Below are positions 17,393 to 24,558 of a DNA stretch of 64,000 nucleotides, piece after piece. The notes beneath the pieces are model-generated. The model was not told where the DNA came from. It saw only the letters and a list, made by a program, of their open reading frames with translations, and made no database searches. Origin of the DNA: Protula sp. h YS-2021 (lineage: Eukaryota > Annelida > Polychaeta > Sabellida > Serpulidae); NCBI GenBank assembly GCA_949752745.1, contig OX457024.1:113548900-113612899 (forward strand). Reading direction: 5' to 3'. Both the position numbers and the translations under genes were made by a program. Position 1 is the first letter of the stretch; each line of letters opens with the position of its first letter.

Positions 17393-17521
17393 TTACTCTA
17401 ACATGTCTTCCTCCTGCAATAAAATATGTTTTAATATATCTGCTACTTCTTCTTTCATCTTCTTTCTTTGTTCACGTTGAAACCACTCACATAAAATTAA
17501 ATTTGCTAGAAAGAAAAACAT
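17393..17521 (-). CDS. Possible 42-aa small protein with hydrophobic N-terminus
   Basis: Begins MFFFLANLILCEWF, then a charged helix REQRKKMKEEVADILKHILL. It could be a tiny membrane protein, or the last exon of the gene upstream. A good acceptor-like TTTTTCTTTCTAG lies inside its start, but joining it to the CAGGTAAGC donor at about 17624 gives a stop at once. Weak call. Confidence 0.3.
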   Translation of the reverse strand: MFFFLANLILCEWFQREQRKKMKEEVADILKHILLQEEDMLE

Positions 17522-17523
17522 TG

Positions 17524-17949
17524 TTAGCTGCTGCGCTGCTGTGCTGCTGTGCTGCTGTGCTGAGTTAGAGTTGTTAGAGTTGTTAGTGTTAAAAAAAAAA
17601 AAGGGGGGGGTTGGCTTACCTGACAAGGCTGACAAAGCTGCTCGGTTTCTTCCTCCTCCTCCTCCTCAAATCCACAGCAATCTCTCAAATAATCCACCAC
17701 GGTGAAATATGCTTCTACATCATTGCGGGCAGAATAGAGTGCAGAATCAAAGTTAAAGTCAGGATCTTCTTCGAGTCCAATTGTGGCACATTCTCCAAGA
17801 AATCGTGAATAGAGTTCAATCACATCAAGACTGTGATGTACAACATCCCAGTAAGCGTCCAAGTGATAAAGCTGATAGTCTGGAGTGCCGCAGCAAGCAA
17901 GTTTAGCAATCATCAAGTCAATATAAGCTTTTCTAAAACATGCATCCAT
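17524..17949 (-). CDS. Helical acidic protein, paralog B of the three-member family, about 141 aa
   Basis: I chose the ATG at 17949 (MDACFRKAYIDLM); an earlier ATG at 17976 lies 3 bp from the upstream gene's stop. The pattern is an aromatic helix FRKAYIDLMIAKLA, YWDVVHHSLDVIEL, FLGECATIGLE, an acidic turn DPDFNFDSALYSA and a helix DVEAYFTVVDYLRDCC. This aligns with the gene at 18725 and, more loosely, 16289. Then come a Glu run and CQPC. The last ~30 residues are low complexity, so the true end may differ. No named family. Confidence 0.65.
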   Translation of the reverse strand: MDACFRKAYIDLMIAKLACCGTPDYQLYHLDAYWDVVHHSLDVIELYSRFLGECATIGLEEDPDFNFDSALYSARNDVEAYFTVVDYLRDCCGFEEEEEEETEQLCQPCQVSQPPPFFFLTLTTLTTLTQHSSTAAQQRSS

Positions 17950-17978
17950 CTTTGCAGTGTGTGGTGTGTGTGTCACTT

Positions 17979-18665
17979 CTACTGTGCTTCACAGACCTTA
18001 AGTACTCCACACTTGCCACAGAAGTTGTTTGGTTCACACATCATGCAATTGTACTTGTGGCAGTGGCAATCATAATCCTCCATATATCCGCAAGCACCGC
18101 AATAGTCGCACGTAAGTCCAAGTTGATTCTGTACATCCATATTCTCCAACTGAATTTCAGCCTGTCTTTTCTTGGATAACTTTGACACCTTCATCCGATC
18201 ATCCTTTTGCAGCTTGATGATCGTTTTCTCACCATGGCATTCCGTACACGGCGGTTCAACTAAGGCTGAGTTGATGTGAGCCATCTCCTGAAGCAGTGTC
18301 TCCCATTCACCATCATTCATGTTGATGTAATGTGTGTATTCTTTCCCTTCAAACCGTGATGTACGCACGAAGCTCACATAGCGCATGCCTTGATATGAAA
18401 TGACTTCAAGCCACTTTGTTTCCGTTAAGTATAGTTTGAAGCCAATGTCACGGCATTTTTTCACGTTCTGACACACAATCTTCCACAAAGATGGTGAATA
18501 AGCGCACCATCTCTCTCCACGTTTGATGCGTAGAAATAATCCATATTGTCCAGACTCCACAGTAATGGTTAAGTTTGCACTAATTTGAAAACTGCTGCCG
18601 CCGCTGCGCTGCGCTGCTGCGTTGCTTGCTGCGTTGCTTGCTGCGTTGCTTGTCTTGTTCTCCAT
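17979..18665 (-). CDS. PC4-like family protein with Cys-rich zinc tail, 228 aa
   Basis: The N-terminus is an Asn/Ala/Ser repeat (NAASNAASNAA) from a trinucleotide-like expansion. Residues 30-130 show the full plan of the left-arm family: hairpin GQYGLFLRIKRGERW, helix SLWKIVCQNV, then WLEVISYQG, MRYVSFVRT, THYINMN and helix GEWETLLQEM. Unlike the left-arm members it adds a CTEC pair (145-148) and a C-terminal zinc region (CDYCGACGY, CHCHKYNCMMC, CGKC, residues ~190-225). A TATA box lies 57-64 bp upstream. Distance from the other four copies suggests old duplication and transfer within the element. Confidence 0.75.
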   Translation of the reverse strand: MENKTSNAASNAASNAAAQRSGGSSFQISANLTITVESGQYGLFLRIKRGERWCAYSPSLWKIVCQNVKKCRDIGFKLYLTETKWLEVISYQGMRYVSFVRTSRFEGKEYTHYINMNDGEWETLLQEMAHINSALVEPPCTECHGEKTIIKLQKDDRMKVSKLSKKRQAEIQLENMDVQNQLGLTCDYCGACGYMEDYDCHCHKYNCMMCEPNNFCGKCGVLKVCEAQ

Positions 18666-18721
18666 GACTGCTACACTGCTACACTGCTACACTGTACTGA
18701 TGAGGTCCACACACACCCCCT

Positions 18722-18729
18722 CTGTTATA
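18722..18729 (-). promoter_or_regulatory. TATA-like box of the zinc-tailed PC4-like gene
   Basis: On the - strand TATAACAG, about 60 bp before the ATG. It lies at the very 3' end of the upstream gene, so promoter and coding sequence abut or overlap as elsewhere in this element. Confidence 0.5.
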
Positions 18730-19165
18730 CCCAACCATCCGCCGCTGAGTCAAGCTTTTCAAACTTCTTGCAAAGCTTTGAATTCACTTCCACTCGTCCA
18801 TGGTTGAATCGAACAAGGTCTGATACATTCGTCGCCAATGGAACATCATCATCAAAATGTAAAATGATCCTTGCAGCTACAACTAACATGAGCTCCACTG
18901 CCCAAATCGTATTCGCGTGGATAAATGCTGAATCAATGTCGTAATAGGATAGTATATGTAGATCTTCGCATTCACGTAGAAACGAGTGGATGAAACGATC
19001 ACTTGGAATGGTCTTTCCAACAGCTTCCCAATGCTGATGCAAATTCTTCACTTGCCACATCCATTCCGATTCAAAAGCAGGAAGCTTTGAAAACATCCAG
19101 TCAGCATAGTTTACTTTGAACACATCATCCATAGTCTCTGCACATCTGTAAAATGTGGAAGACAT
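18725..19165 (-). CDS. Helical protein, paralog C of the three-member family, about 146 aa
   Basis: Starts MSSTFYRCAETMDD at 19165. The longer frame from 19231 begins too close to the TATA box (19235-19242) and reads only Arg/Ala repeats. Segments DVFKVNYADWMFSKL, HQHWEAVGK, FLRECEDLHILS, YYDIDSAFIHAN and AVELMLVVAARIIL line up with paralog B (FRKAYIDLMIAKL, AYWDVVHH, FLGECATIGLE, FNFDSALYSA). The C-terminal 40 residues are unique. No catalytic motif is visible. Conserved Cys and Asp-Ser-Ala positions suggest a shared fold. Confidence 0.7.
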   Translation of the reverse strand: MSSTFYRCAETMDDVFKVNYADWMFSKLPAFESEWMWQVKNLHQHWEAVGKTIPSDRFIHSFLRECEDLHILSYYDIDSAFIHANTIWAVELMLVVAARIILHFDDDVPLATNVSDLVRFNHGRVEVNSKLCKKFEKLDSAADGWV

Positions 19166-19234
19166 TGCGAGGTTAATGACTTCGCCGCCGCGCGCTGCCG
19201 CCGTGCGCCGCCGCCGCCGCCCCCCTCCCACCCC

Positions 19235-19242
19235 CCTTTATA
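19235..19242 (-). promoter_or_regulatory. TATA box with G-tract
   Basis: On the - strand TATAAAGG followed by GGGGTGGGAGGGGGG, 70-77 bp before the chosen ATG of paralog C. The box overlaps the last codons of the upstream gene's trailer by only a few bases. Confidence 0.7.
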
Positions 19243-19246
19243 CCTT

Positions 19247-20404
19247 TTACATGTAAGTTTTCATGAGATGCTTGTAAAATCGCGGAGTCATCTCATTGAA
19301 ACCATCCAGAAAGGCTGTTGGTAAACCACCTGTTAAAGATTGTCTCATGACAATCACTAGAAAGTCGCCTGGTTTCCGATGCCCTAGTATCCATTGAAAC
19401 AGCATTGACATGGTGAAATGTCCTTTTTCATAGAGGTAGGCCATCATATCATACACCTTAATGCGTTCTGCAAGGTATTTGAAACCATGTAGCATCATCT
19501 TTGCACATTTGGAATCGCGACCCTCATTCACTTGCTTCGGCTCTGGCAGACACAACGCCTTAAACTGTTCCTCATGAAGGAGTTTAAACAGTTGAACAAA
19601 ACGCCGGGTCATGGCTTCGGTGAACTTTGGCTGTGACACCGGAACATCCTCTACGCTTCCTTCTAGCATGAACATGAGCATAATGACAGCATTCACTTCT
19701 TCCATTAGGTACATGTACGTGTGCTTGTCGAAAAAGCCTTCTTCACATAAACACCATAAAATGTTGCAATCAATCAGAGGAAGCACGGCTTGAAAGTTTC
19801 TTTTCAACAGCGTTACATCGTCCTCAGTCACAAGGATGGTCTTACTCGATTCAAATTTCAATTTCATATGCTTGTCTTCTTCATCATCGCTTAACATGTC
19901 CACTTCTGAATCCTCAGACTCCTCGGACTCGTCCCCGCTGCCGGGCTCGCTGCAGGGGGGCTCGCTGCCGGCACTCATTTCTTCGTTCAGTTGCTTCAAT
20001 TGAGCTTTTAACTTTGCGCTGAGTTGTGTGTTTCTCCCATTAACAAGTGCATTTGCAACCCAGAACGGGTAGTCGGGGCCCTCAGGATCTGGCATTCCTT
20101 CCTCTATCTCTATTCCTTGATGGAGTAGCTGTATATCTGACGGGGCAGCAGCAGCAACGTCTAGCGCAGCAACGTCTAGTAGCGCTTCCTTAGGAGGGAC
20201 GTCTAACCCTACCAGTTCGTTCTCCAAGTCTTTTTCAGCCTCTGCCATGTTAGCCAGGAATGCATCAATCTCTTCCACTGATAATACTGGTAATACACTA
20301 TCAAAAGGTAACGGTTCCAACCCAAACAAGTCATCCATATCCATATCCATGTCCGTGTTGATAGCTGCAGGAAGAGGAGGTGTATTCAGCAACGTCGCTT
20401 CCAT
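19247..20404 (-). CDS. Acidic protein with two CARD-like death folds, 385 aa
   Basis: The N-terminus is acidic and hydrophobic (DMDDLFGLEPLPFDS, 22-36) like an activation domain. A Ser/Glu/Asp-rich acidic stretch lies at 150-177. Residues 195-287 fit a CARD-type six-helix pattern (LLKRNFQAVLPLID, ILWCLCEEGFF, RFVQLFKLLHEEQFKAL). Residues 303-383 fit a second one (YLAERIKVYDMMAYLYEKGHF, VIVMRQSLTGGLPTAFLDGF, FYKHLM). The typical D/V-x-x-M/L...G-F/H-F/L-T helix-2/3 turn is present in both. CARDs recruit caspases and innate adaptors, so a decoy or adaptor role is plausible. The call is pattern-based; no database search was run. A TATA box lies 45-52 bp upstream. Confidence 0.6.
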   Translation of the reverse strand: MEATLLNTPPLPAAINTDMDMDMDDLFGLEPLPFDSVLPVLSVEEIDAFLANMAEAEKDLENELVGLDVPPKEALLDVAALDVAAAAPSDIQLLHQGIEIEEGMPDPEGPDYPFWVANALVNGRNTQLSAKLKAQLKQLNEEMSAGSEPPCSEPGSGDESEESEDSEVDMLSDDEEDKHMKLKFESSKTILVTEDDVTLLKRNFQAVLPLIDCNILWCLCEEGFFDKHTYMYLMEEVNAVIMLMFMLEGSVEDVPVSQPKFTEAMTRRFVQLFKLLHEEQFKALCLPEPKQVNEGRDSKCAKMMLHGFKYLAERIKVYDMMAYLYEKGHFTMSMLFQWILGHRKPGDFLVIVMRQSLTGGLPTAFLDGFNEMTPRFYKHLMKTYM

Positions 20405-20448
20405 GATCTAGCCCACCACACCTCGACAATAAGGGGGGGGGGGCTCCC

Positions 20449-20456
20449 CCTTATAT
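20449..20456 (-). promoter_or_regulatory. TATA box of the CARD-like gene
   Basis: On the - strand ATATAAGG followed by a G run and then a C-tract, 45 bp before the ATG. Confidence 0.65.
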
Positions 20457-20462
20457 GTAAGC

Positions 20463-20759
20463 TTTTTTTCCAATTTGGGGAGGGAGGGAGGGAGGGAGGG
20501 AGGGGGTGGGTGGGTGGTAATACACTTCATCAGCGCTACAGCGCTTCAGCGGAAGCTGTTATTTCCCAATCTCGTAATCACGCAACTGCACAAAATTACG
20601 TTTCGTTTATACTGCCATCCATTTCGTCAAGAAAAAAATGTGAAAACCTAACATAAGTTTCAAAAAAATCATCTTTTAACTCTTCTTTGGTTGTAGGGGG
20701 AGGGGTGGGGAGGGTGGTCGACAACACAGATTCTTGGGGGAGGGGTGGGGGGGGTGGTC
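20463..20759. other. Divergent intergenic region between - and + transcription
   Basis: Contains a (GGGA)n/GGGTGGGT purine tract (20478-20517), a CAGCGCTACAGCGCTTCAGCG repeat near 20530 and, from 20693, G-rich blocks with GTCGACAACACAGATTCTTG. The G-rich blocks are the inverted counterpart of 3840-3903 in the left arm. No gene. Confidence 0.6.
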
Positions 20760-20794
20760 GTCAATACTCTGTACTCTGTACTCTGTGTATTGAC
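20760..20794. promoter_or_regulatory. 35-bp palindromic element, copy 2
   Basis: Same arms GTCAATAC/GTATTGAC and three internal heptamers as the left-arm copy, inverted relative to it. G-tracts flank both sides. Confidence 0.6.
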
Positions 20795-20862
20795 AAGGAG
20801 GGTGGGGGGGTGGTCATTAACATAAAATTCTCGGGTACACTCCCCTTTTATATGAACCAGCT

Positions 20863-20991
20863 AGGGGAGCGAAAGTTTGCCAATAGAAATCCTCCTTTAA
20901 CCACGCTTTCGTCCAAGCATTTCGCACTTTCTCTCGCCAATAGAAACGCTCCTTTAACGCAGCACTCTCATTGGCAAACTTTCGCTCCCCT
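20863..20991. promoter_or_regulatory. Cruciform-type promoter A with CCAAT boxes
   Basis: Perfect 22-bp inverted arms (20863-20884 and 20970-20991) each contain a CCAAT/ATTGG box and GCGAAAG/CTTTCGC. Between them a second GCCAATAGAAA...CTCCTTTAAC unit repeats the first directly (20879 and 20937). The TATA box follows at 21001. Confidence 0.7.
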
Positions 20992-21000
20992 CTCCCACGC

Positions 21001-21008
21001 TATATAAG
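21001..21008 (+). promoter_or_regulatory. TATA box of the C2HC zinc gene
   Basis: TATATAAG just after the palindromic promoter, 45-52 bp before the ATG at 21053. Confidence 0.75.
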
Positions 21009-21052
21009 CTGCAGCTCAGCCCCCATGCCTCTCCAGCTTGCAATACCAAAAG

Positions 21053-21302
21053 ATGCAATACAAGAAGGAATTTTTTACCGAGGAACGCCTGGTAGCTTAT
21101 CATTTCTCAAGGAAAGATGCCGACTTGTGGGAAGAGGTGTACGTCGACTACCAGGCGTTCCTCTATGATACATGGAGGGATTTTCAGTCTCAACACAAGC
21201 AACAATTCCATCGCTTTGGCAAGGCGGCTGAAAAAAGTCATCGGCGGCTGAAGAAAAGAAGAAAAGAAAAGAAACATCACACGTCCTCGTCGCTGCCGCT
21301 GC

Positions 21303-21335
<33 letters not shown>

Positions 21336-21907
21336 GCCAAGAAGAGGAAGAGGAGAAGCAAGAAGAAGAAGAAGTGGATCCTCCTCCCACCGAAGTGACT
21401 TCGCTGCCGCCGCCGACGCCGACGCCACCATCTCATCCGCAGCAGGCAGTTGATGTCCAGAGTGTGCCACAGGTGGCACCTCCTACACAGGTTCAAGAAT
21501 GTAATATCAATGTGACATCAACTGCTGCTGAAGATGAGATACTGGCCGCTGTTGCTAGCATCTCCGATGAGCCCGTGCAGACAACAACTTCCACAATCGA
21601 CTGCACCCTTAATCTTAGTGGTGATGCAAAACTGGAGGAGCAAATACGGAACAACTCAGACCTCCAGGATCTTATGCGTATTGTAGACGATTTAGATAGC
21701 ATTGTATTTTGTGACTTCTGTCACCATCCTGTTCCTGGGGGCATGACTGTACGCCAACATGAACAGCGATGTGCAGAAGCCATGAAATACGCACATCATT
21801 ACTGCAGTCTACTGCGCAAAGATATTCATTCCACTAAGGCTGGGGTTGCAGCATACAAAAGGAAGTGTGCCTGCACCGAGACTAGCAACAGCGAAAGCCT
21901 CTGGTGA
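21053..21907 (+). CDS. Right-arm zinc protein with charged and poly-Pro regions, 284 aa
   Basis: I chose ATG 21053. The ATG at 21025 is in another frame, with a short reading that overlaps. The N-terminal 70 residues are aromatic and helical (FFTEERLVAYHF, DYQAFLYDTWRDF). Then come a Lys/Arg cluster that could be a nuclear signal (65-80), Pro runs, Glu runs and a Ser/Thr-rich middle. The C-terminus has a C2HC-like finger (CDFCHHPV...HEQRC, about 220-240) and further Cys residues. No named family. A 16-bp inverted repeat (21080-21095 and 21148-21163) lies near the 5' end. It occupies the same slot as the RING gene in the duplicated arm. Confidence 0.7.
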
Positions 21908-22015
21908 CTTCTGCGGCACGTAGAAACTGAAAGTGGGAGGAGGAGAAGGAGGAAGAGATCAACGACACTGAAAATCCCTCCACGGCTGCCACCGGCAGCC
22001 ACCCATTTTTACGAA

Positions 22016-22560
22016 ATAAGCAAACAAAAAACCGTGTTTGGTGTGTATGCATGAGAATGTGTGTGGGAAATGCTTTTTAAAAGAAAAAAAATCTCTGTCT
22101 CTCTCTCTCCACACCCCCTCCCCTCCCCCTCGTTCACTCGAGACACACCTTCTTTCTTTCTCTCTCTGTCTCTGTCTGTCTCTCTCTCTCCACACCCCCC
22201 CCCCAACCCCGTCTCGGCCTCGAGACGCCATACCTTTTAAAAAACTCTCTGTCTCTCTCTCTCTCTCCACACCCCCCCCCACCCCGTCTCGGCGCACGGC
22301 GCACGGCGCACGGCGCACGGCACACACCCTTTCACTCGAGACGTCTCGGCACGCCATACCTTTTTTTTTCCCCCAAACTCCCATCTACCCCAAACTCCCA
22401 TCTACCATACACATACCATCCCCCCATGCATACACAACGTTTTCACCGGTAGAACCGGAAACACACTTTCTTTCACTCGCAATCATTGCAACTGCATTAA
22501 ATGACGTTTTCTATCGTCATCACTCCCCAACCACACACTCTAACAACTCGCTCTGCATCA
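22016..22560 (+). repeat. Internal diverged copy of TIR inner part
   Basis: The segment starts AATAAGCAAACAAAAAACCGTGTTT and repeats the inner TIR layout in the same order as 23572-23930. It has the ATGCATGAGAATG block, a (CT)n tract of several units, the CACTCGAGAC/GGCACGCC block and the ACGTTTTCACCGG...GACGTTTTC block. It lacks the outer hairpin repeats. This shows that the right arm holds a tandem duplication of promoter, gene and inner TIR. Frames open here are simple-repeat artefacts. Confidence 0.8.
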
Positions 22561-22655
22561 AATAACGTTTTAACGTTTTAACGTTTTCCCCCCAAAACCA
22601 TACTCTAACTCTAAGCCTCAGTGCTAAACCAAGGGGGAGGGGTGGGGGGGTGGTC

Positions 22656-22690
22656 GTCAATACTCTGTACTCTGTACTCTGTGTATTGAC
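22656..22690. promoter_or_regulatory. 35-bp palindromic element, copy 3
   Basis: Identical in layout and orientation to copy 2, 1896 bp downstream, upstream of the RING-gene promoter. Confidence 0.6.
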
Positions 22691-22760
22691 AAGGAGGGTG
22701 GGGGGGGGTGGTCATTAACATAAAATTCTCGGGTACACTCCCCTTTTATATGAACCAGCT

Positions 22761-22889
22761 AGGGGAGCGAAAGTTTGCCAATAGAAATCCTCCTTTAACC
22801 ACGCTTTCGTCCAAGCATTTCGCACTTTCTCTCGCCAATAGAAACGCTCCTTTAACGCAGCACTCTCATTGGCAAACTTTCGCTCCCCT
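22761..22889. promoter_or_regulatory. Cruciform-type promoter B with CCAAT boxes
   Basis: Same 22-bp inverted arms as promoter A (22761-22782 and 22868-22889) and nearly identical between them. The two promoters differ by only a few bases while the genes behind them differ completely. Confidence 0.7.
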
Positions 22890-22897
22890 CTCCACAC

Positions 22898-22905
22898 TAT
22901 ATAAG
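22898..22905 (+). promoter_or_regulatory. TATA box of the RING gene
   Basis: TATATAAG, 46 bp before the ATG, in a context matching promoter A. Confidence 0.75.
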
Positions 22906-22943
22906 CTGCAGCTCAACCATACCTCTCCAGCTTTTTGTTCACC

Positions 22944-23504
22944 ATGGCAGAACTTACATTCTATCTGGATGAAGAAACGCCGATCGCTTCGATCAACCGT
23001 GTACAGTATGTACCACAAAGAATTCGGGAAACGCCTTATAGAAAATTTTTCTTACAACTTCTGCCTGATCCCAAGAACGTGGAGGTAGTCGCCATACCAG
23101 TGACAGTCAACAGACTTCTCATGGCAGGCAGAAGAATTGAAAATATAGAGCTAGGCCAGCACGTCTCTGCGTTCCTGCGGACATACATGCTTGGAGAAGA
23201 ACTACCAAGTACCCTAGAAGAACGAGAATATCGCGATTGGGCTGAGGATTTCCTAGGCATGGATACGGAGCCCTGCCCGAAGTGTGATGTGATTATGCTA
23301 TTTGATAAAGCAATCTTCAAAGATTGCGGGCACACAGCATGCCTCCACTGCACACTAATAGCAGCCTTTTGGGAAGCGGCCATCAACACCCAGTATACCA
23401 TGAGTTGTCTTCGATGCGGTATCCACACCGACTGCTATCTATTCAACTCCCAGCAAATGAGCCAGTGTGGCCGCCAAGATTGTGACATTGTCACCTTCAA
23501 ATAA
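22944..23504 (+). CDS. C-terminal RING-finger protein, 186 aa
   Basis: The start at 22944 has a strong context (CACCATGG). Residues 1-105 are of unknown fold. Residues 111-158 form a C3HC4 RING: C111, C114, C128, H130, C133, C136, C155, C158. Two more Cys pairs follow (C164, C175-C180). RING domains of this type are E3 ubiquitin ligases. Viral RING proteins often degrade host factors, which would be inference here. Placement next to the terminal repeat and behind the palindromic promoter suggests strong or early expression. I see no BIR domain, so it is not evidently an inhibitor of apoptosis. Confidence 0.75.
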   Translation: MAELTFYLDEETPIASINRVQYVPQRIRETPYRKFFLQLLPDPKNVEVVAIPVTVNRLLMAGRRIENIELGQHVSAFLRTYMLGEELPSTLEEREYRDWAEDFLGMDTEPCPKCDVIMLFDKAIFKDCGHTACLHCTLIAAFWEAAINTQYTMSCLRCGIHTDCYLFNSQQMSQCGRQDCDIVTFK

Positions 23505-23584
23505 ACCTCAGTGAGGAGTATATCTCCTGGCCGCGAGGAGCCTCGCTCGCGGCCGCCAACTATTAAGAAATAAGCAAACAAAAA

Positions 23585-24233
23585 ACCGTGTTTCGAAAGT
23601 ATGCATGAGAATGGGAAATGCTTTAAAAAAAACTCTCTCTCTGTCTCTCTCTGTCTCTCTCTGTCTCTCTCTCTCCAACTCCCCCCCCCCCCCAACCACC
23701 CCGTCTCCGCACCCGTCTCCGCACCCGTCTCCGCACACACACCCTTTCACTCGAGACCTCTCGGCACGCCACACCTTTTTCCCCTCACAAGCCCCCATAC
23801 CATTGTACACACAACGTACAACCTACAACGTTTCACCGGAAACACACTTTTCGCTCGCAATCGCTCGCAATCCCAATCCTTGCATCATATGACGTTTTCT
23901 TTCGTCACACTCTATCGTAACGTCTCTTACACCCAATGTGGGGCAGAACTCAATGTGGGGCAGAACTCAATGTGGGGCAGAACTCTTATTTACAATGTGG
24001 GGCAGAACTCTAAGAGTTCTACCCCAAAAGTGGGGCAGAACTCTTATCTACAATGTGGGGCAGAACTCTAAGAGTTCTCCCCCAAAAGTGGGGCAGAACT
24101 CTTATCTACAATGTGGGGCAGAACTCTAAGAGTTCTACCCCAAAAGTGGGGCAGAACTCTTATCTACAATGTGGGGCAGAACTCTAAGAGTTCTACCCCA
24201 AAAGTGGGGCAGAACTCTTATTTACAACCTACT
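23585..24233 (-). repeat. Right terminal inverted repeat of the Polinton
   Basis: Reverse complement of 3044-3641, with one extra hairpin unit. One unit carries a single-base change (TTCTCCCCC for TTCTACCCC). The end CCTACT abuts the target duplication. Confidence 0.92.
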
Positions 24234-24239
24234 GATTTT
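24234..24239 (+). repeat. Target-site duplication GATTTT, right copy
   Basis: GATTTT immediately follows the CCTACT terminus and matches the left copy perfectly. Confidence 0.95.
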
Positions 24240-24558
24240 CCAGAGATAGTATTCATTTTTTGGTGGAAAATCTCGAAAATTTGGAGTCAGAAACAACAAA
24301 AAGCTTTGCCGTTCCGAAACATCTAAACGTTTTCATCGGCCTCCGATAGTTACATTGAAAACCCGTTTATGCGATTACAATTAGTCGTACTATATTTATG
24401 AAAATTTTGCAATATTGCACTTAGAATGTAAGTTGCTAAACTTACGTAAGTTTACTTAGGTGAATATGATGTAAGAAAGTAAACTTACGTAAGTTTAATC
24501 TTGAGATCTAAGTTTAATATCTAGGTAAATAAACTTAGATGTTCGTGAATACGGCCAC
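24240..24558 (+). mobile_element. Right half of the Harbinger-type element
   Basis: Directly after the target duplication the + frame reads FSRDSIHFLVENL and, further on, LNVFIGLR before a stop at 24347. Across the duplication this continues the left half, as in Harbinger transposases. The inverted end TTCGTGAATACGGCCAC closes the element. Degenerate TAAGTTTA motifs mirror those of the left half. Confidence 0.65.

Larger units (their letters stand above)
3044..24233. mobile_element. Polinton/Maverick (adintovirus-like) virus-like transposon, 21.19 kb
   Basis: Termini AGTAGG...CCTACT, long TIRs and a 6-bp target duplication are the known signature of Polintons. The gene set is also diagnostic: protein-primed DNA polymerase B, retrovirus-like integrase with chromodomain, A32/FtsK-type packaging ATPase, adenain-type protease, and major and penton-like capsid proteins. 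Both capsid genes and the protease are uninterrupted, so a virion-forming ancestor or cycle is implied. The only clear disruption is a frame break in the ATPase P-loop. Gene order is + (left arm), - (centre), + (right arm), with convergence near 10.2-10.3 kb and divergence between 20.4 and 21.0 kb. The accessory content is unusually rich. Confidence 0.95.

Noticed and set aside
17510..17640. Intron linking paralog B to the small hydrophobic frame
   Set aside because: CAGGTAAGC and TTTTTCTTTCTAG look like splice sites, but joining them gives an immediate stop. Kept only as a remark.
22038..22565. 175-codon Ser/Leu/Pro/Thr-rich frame and its antisense frames
   Set aside because: It translates the (CT)n tract and inner-TIR copy. 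The same artefact appears in both true TIRs.
2738..24558. Target duplication of the outer Harbinger-type element
   Set aside because: CCA/AGG and AGT/ACA flanks do not match, so I could not define its exact borders.
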